From Flavobacterium sp. (GTDB taxonomy: Bacteria > Bacteroidota > Bacteroidia > Flavobacteriales > Flavobacteriaceae), in assembly GCA_030153045.1 (NCBI GenBank), contig JASLID010000091.1, positions 24,254 to 88,253 on the forward strand: a DNA stretch of 64,000 nucleotides, read 5' to 3'. The first letter of the stretch is position 1. Each line of letters opens with the position of its first letter. Below, piece by piece: positions 63,792 through 64,000 of the stretch. Below the pieces are notes generated by a model. That model made no database searches. It was not told where the DNA came from and saw only the letters and a program-made list of their open reading frames with translations. The position numbers were made by a program, and so were the translations under genes.

Positions 63792-63819
63792 TTTGTATTT
63801 TTTTAACACCTTTATTATT

Positions 63820-63827
63820 TACTTTTG
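63820..63827 (+). promoter_or_regulatory. -7 box for asd
   Basis: TACTTTTG matches TAnnTTTG and is 31 nt before the ATG of asd, just after the terminator at 63762-63791. TTTG at 63792-63795 is a possible -33 with a long spacer of 24 nt. Confidence 0.5.
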
Positions 63828-63858
63828 TGTTGTCAAAATTTAAACACACACATTTAAA

Positions 63859-64000
63859 ATGAAAGTAGCCGTTGTAGGTGCCACCGGAATGGTGGGCGAA
63901 GTAATGCTTCAAGTTCTAGCAGAAAGAAATTTTCCTGTAACCGAATTAATTCCAGTCGCTTCTGAAAAATCAGTTGGAAAGGAAATCGAGTGGAAAGGGA
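63859..64000 (+). CDS. asd: Aspartate-semialdehyde dehydrogenase (5' part, cut by window end)
   Basis: Only the first 47 codons are inside the window. They read MKVAVVGATGMVGEVMLQVL, the NADP-binding Rossmann loop GATGMVG typical of Asd, followed by FPVTELIPVASEKSVGKEI. Asd reduces aspartyl phosphate to aspartate semialdehyde, the branch point to lysine, diaminopimelate, threonine and methionine. The start ATG 63859 follows an A-rich leader and a -7 box. The remainder lies beyond the window. Confidence 0.93.
   Translation, partial: MKVAVVGATGMVGEVMLQVLAERNFPVTELIPVASEKSVGKEIEWKG

Overview
The window looks like a chromosome segment of Flavobacterium or a close relative (Bacteroidota, Flavobacteriaceae). 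The DNA is AT-rich and starts lack Shine-Dalgarno sequences, with A-rich tracts instead. Several promoters match the Bacteroidota -7 consensus TAnnTTTG. Many proteins end in type IX secretion system (T9SS) C-terminal domains of type A (YPNP...) or type B (FTPNGDG/FSPNGDG, 'gliding motility-associated C-terminal domain'). The fused murF-alr gene and the TonB receptor/DUF4249 pair are also typical. I saw no rRNA, tRNA, IS element, prophage or CRISPR array.

Layout. 1-10838 (minus strand): a small membrane gene flanked by inverted repeats, uvrB, an alpha/beta-hydrolase lipoprotein, rlmF, thiamine pyrophosphokinase, a type B secreted propeller/PKD protein, and a TonB-dependent receptor with its DUF4249 lipoprotein. 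11326-44734 (plus strand, about 33 kb): a T9SS adhesin locus. It opens with a TPR/AraC membrane regulator and a TPR companion, then a collar-like secreted protein. Next come a giant type B adhesin with PorP/SprF and a PorE-like OmpA protein, a type A adhesin, a second copy of the giant adhesin-PorP/SprF-PorE-like set, and a type B protein with seven Ig-like repeats. 44825-57078: housekeeping genes (monomeric icd, recJ, ade, a HopJ-family gene, rsmI, tdk, murF-alr, mscL) and two hypotheticals. 57159-63513 (minus): two paralogous T9SS-targeted metallophosphoesterases, a DoxX-like membrane protein and a large TPR-like protein. 63859 to the end: the 5' part of asd, preceded by a possible small RNA.

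The adhesin locus is the most interesting part. Adhesins 1 and 3 share the same domain order, and each is followed by an intercistronic hairpin, a 311-residue PorP/SprF protein and a 622/623-residue TPR-PD40-carboxypeptidase-regulatory-OmpA protein (PorE architecture). A leader of about 85 bp (GCTTT...ATTCGGTAAACTRCAAA, then about 25 bp, then TAATTATTTTTG) precedes three separate transcription units: the collar-like gene, adhesin 1 and the type A adhesin. This suggests one regulon, possibly controlled by the AraC-type regulator at its left edge. By analogy with SprB/SprF of F. johnsoniae, each PorP/SprF may help secrete or anchor the type B adhesin upstream of it. That role is inferred.
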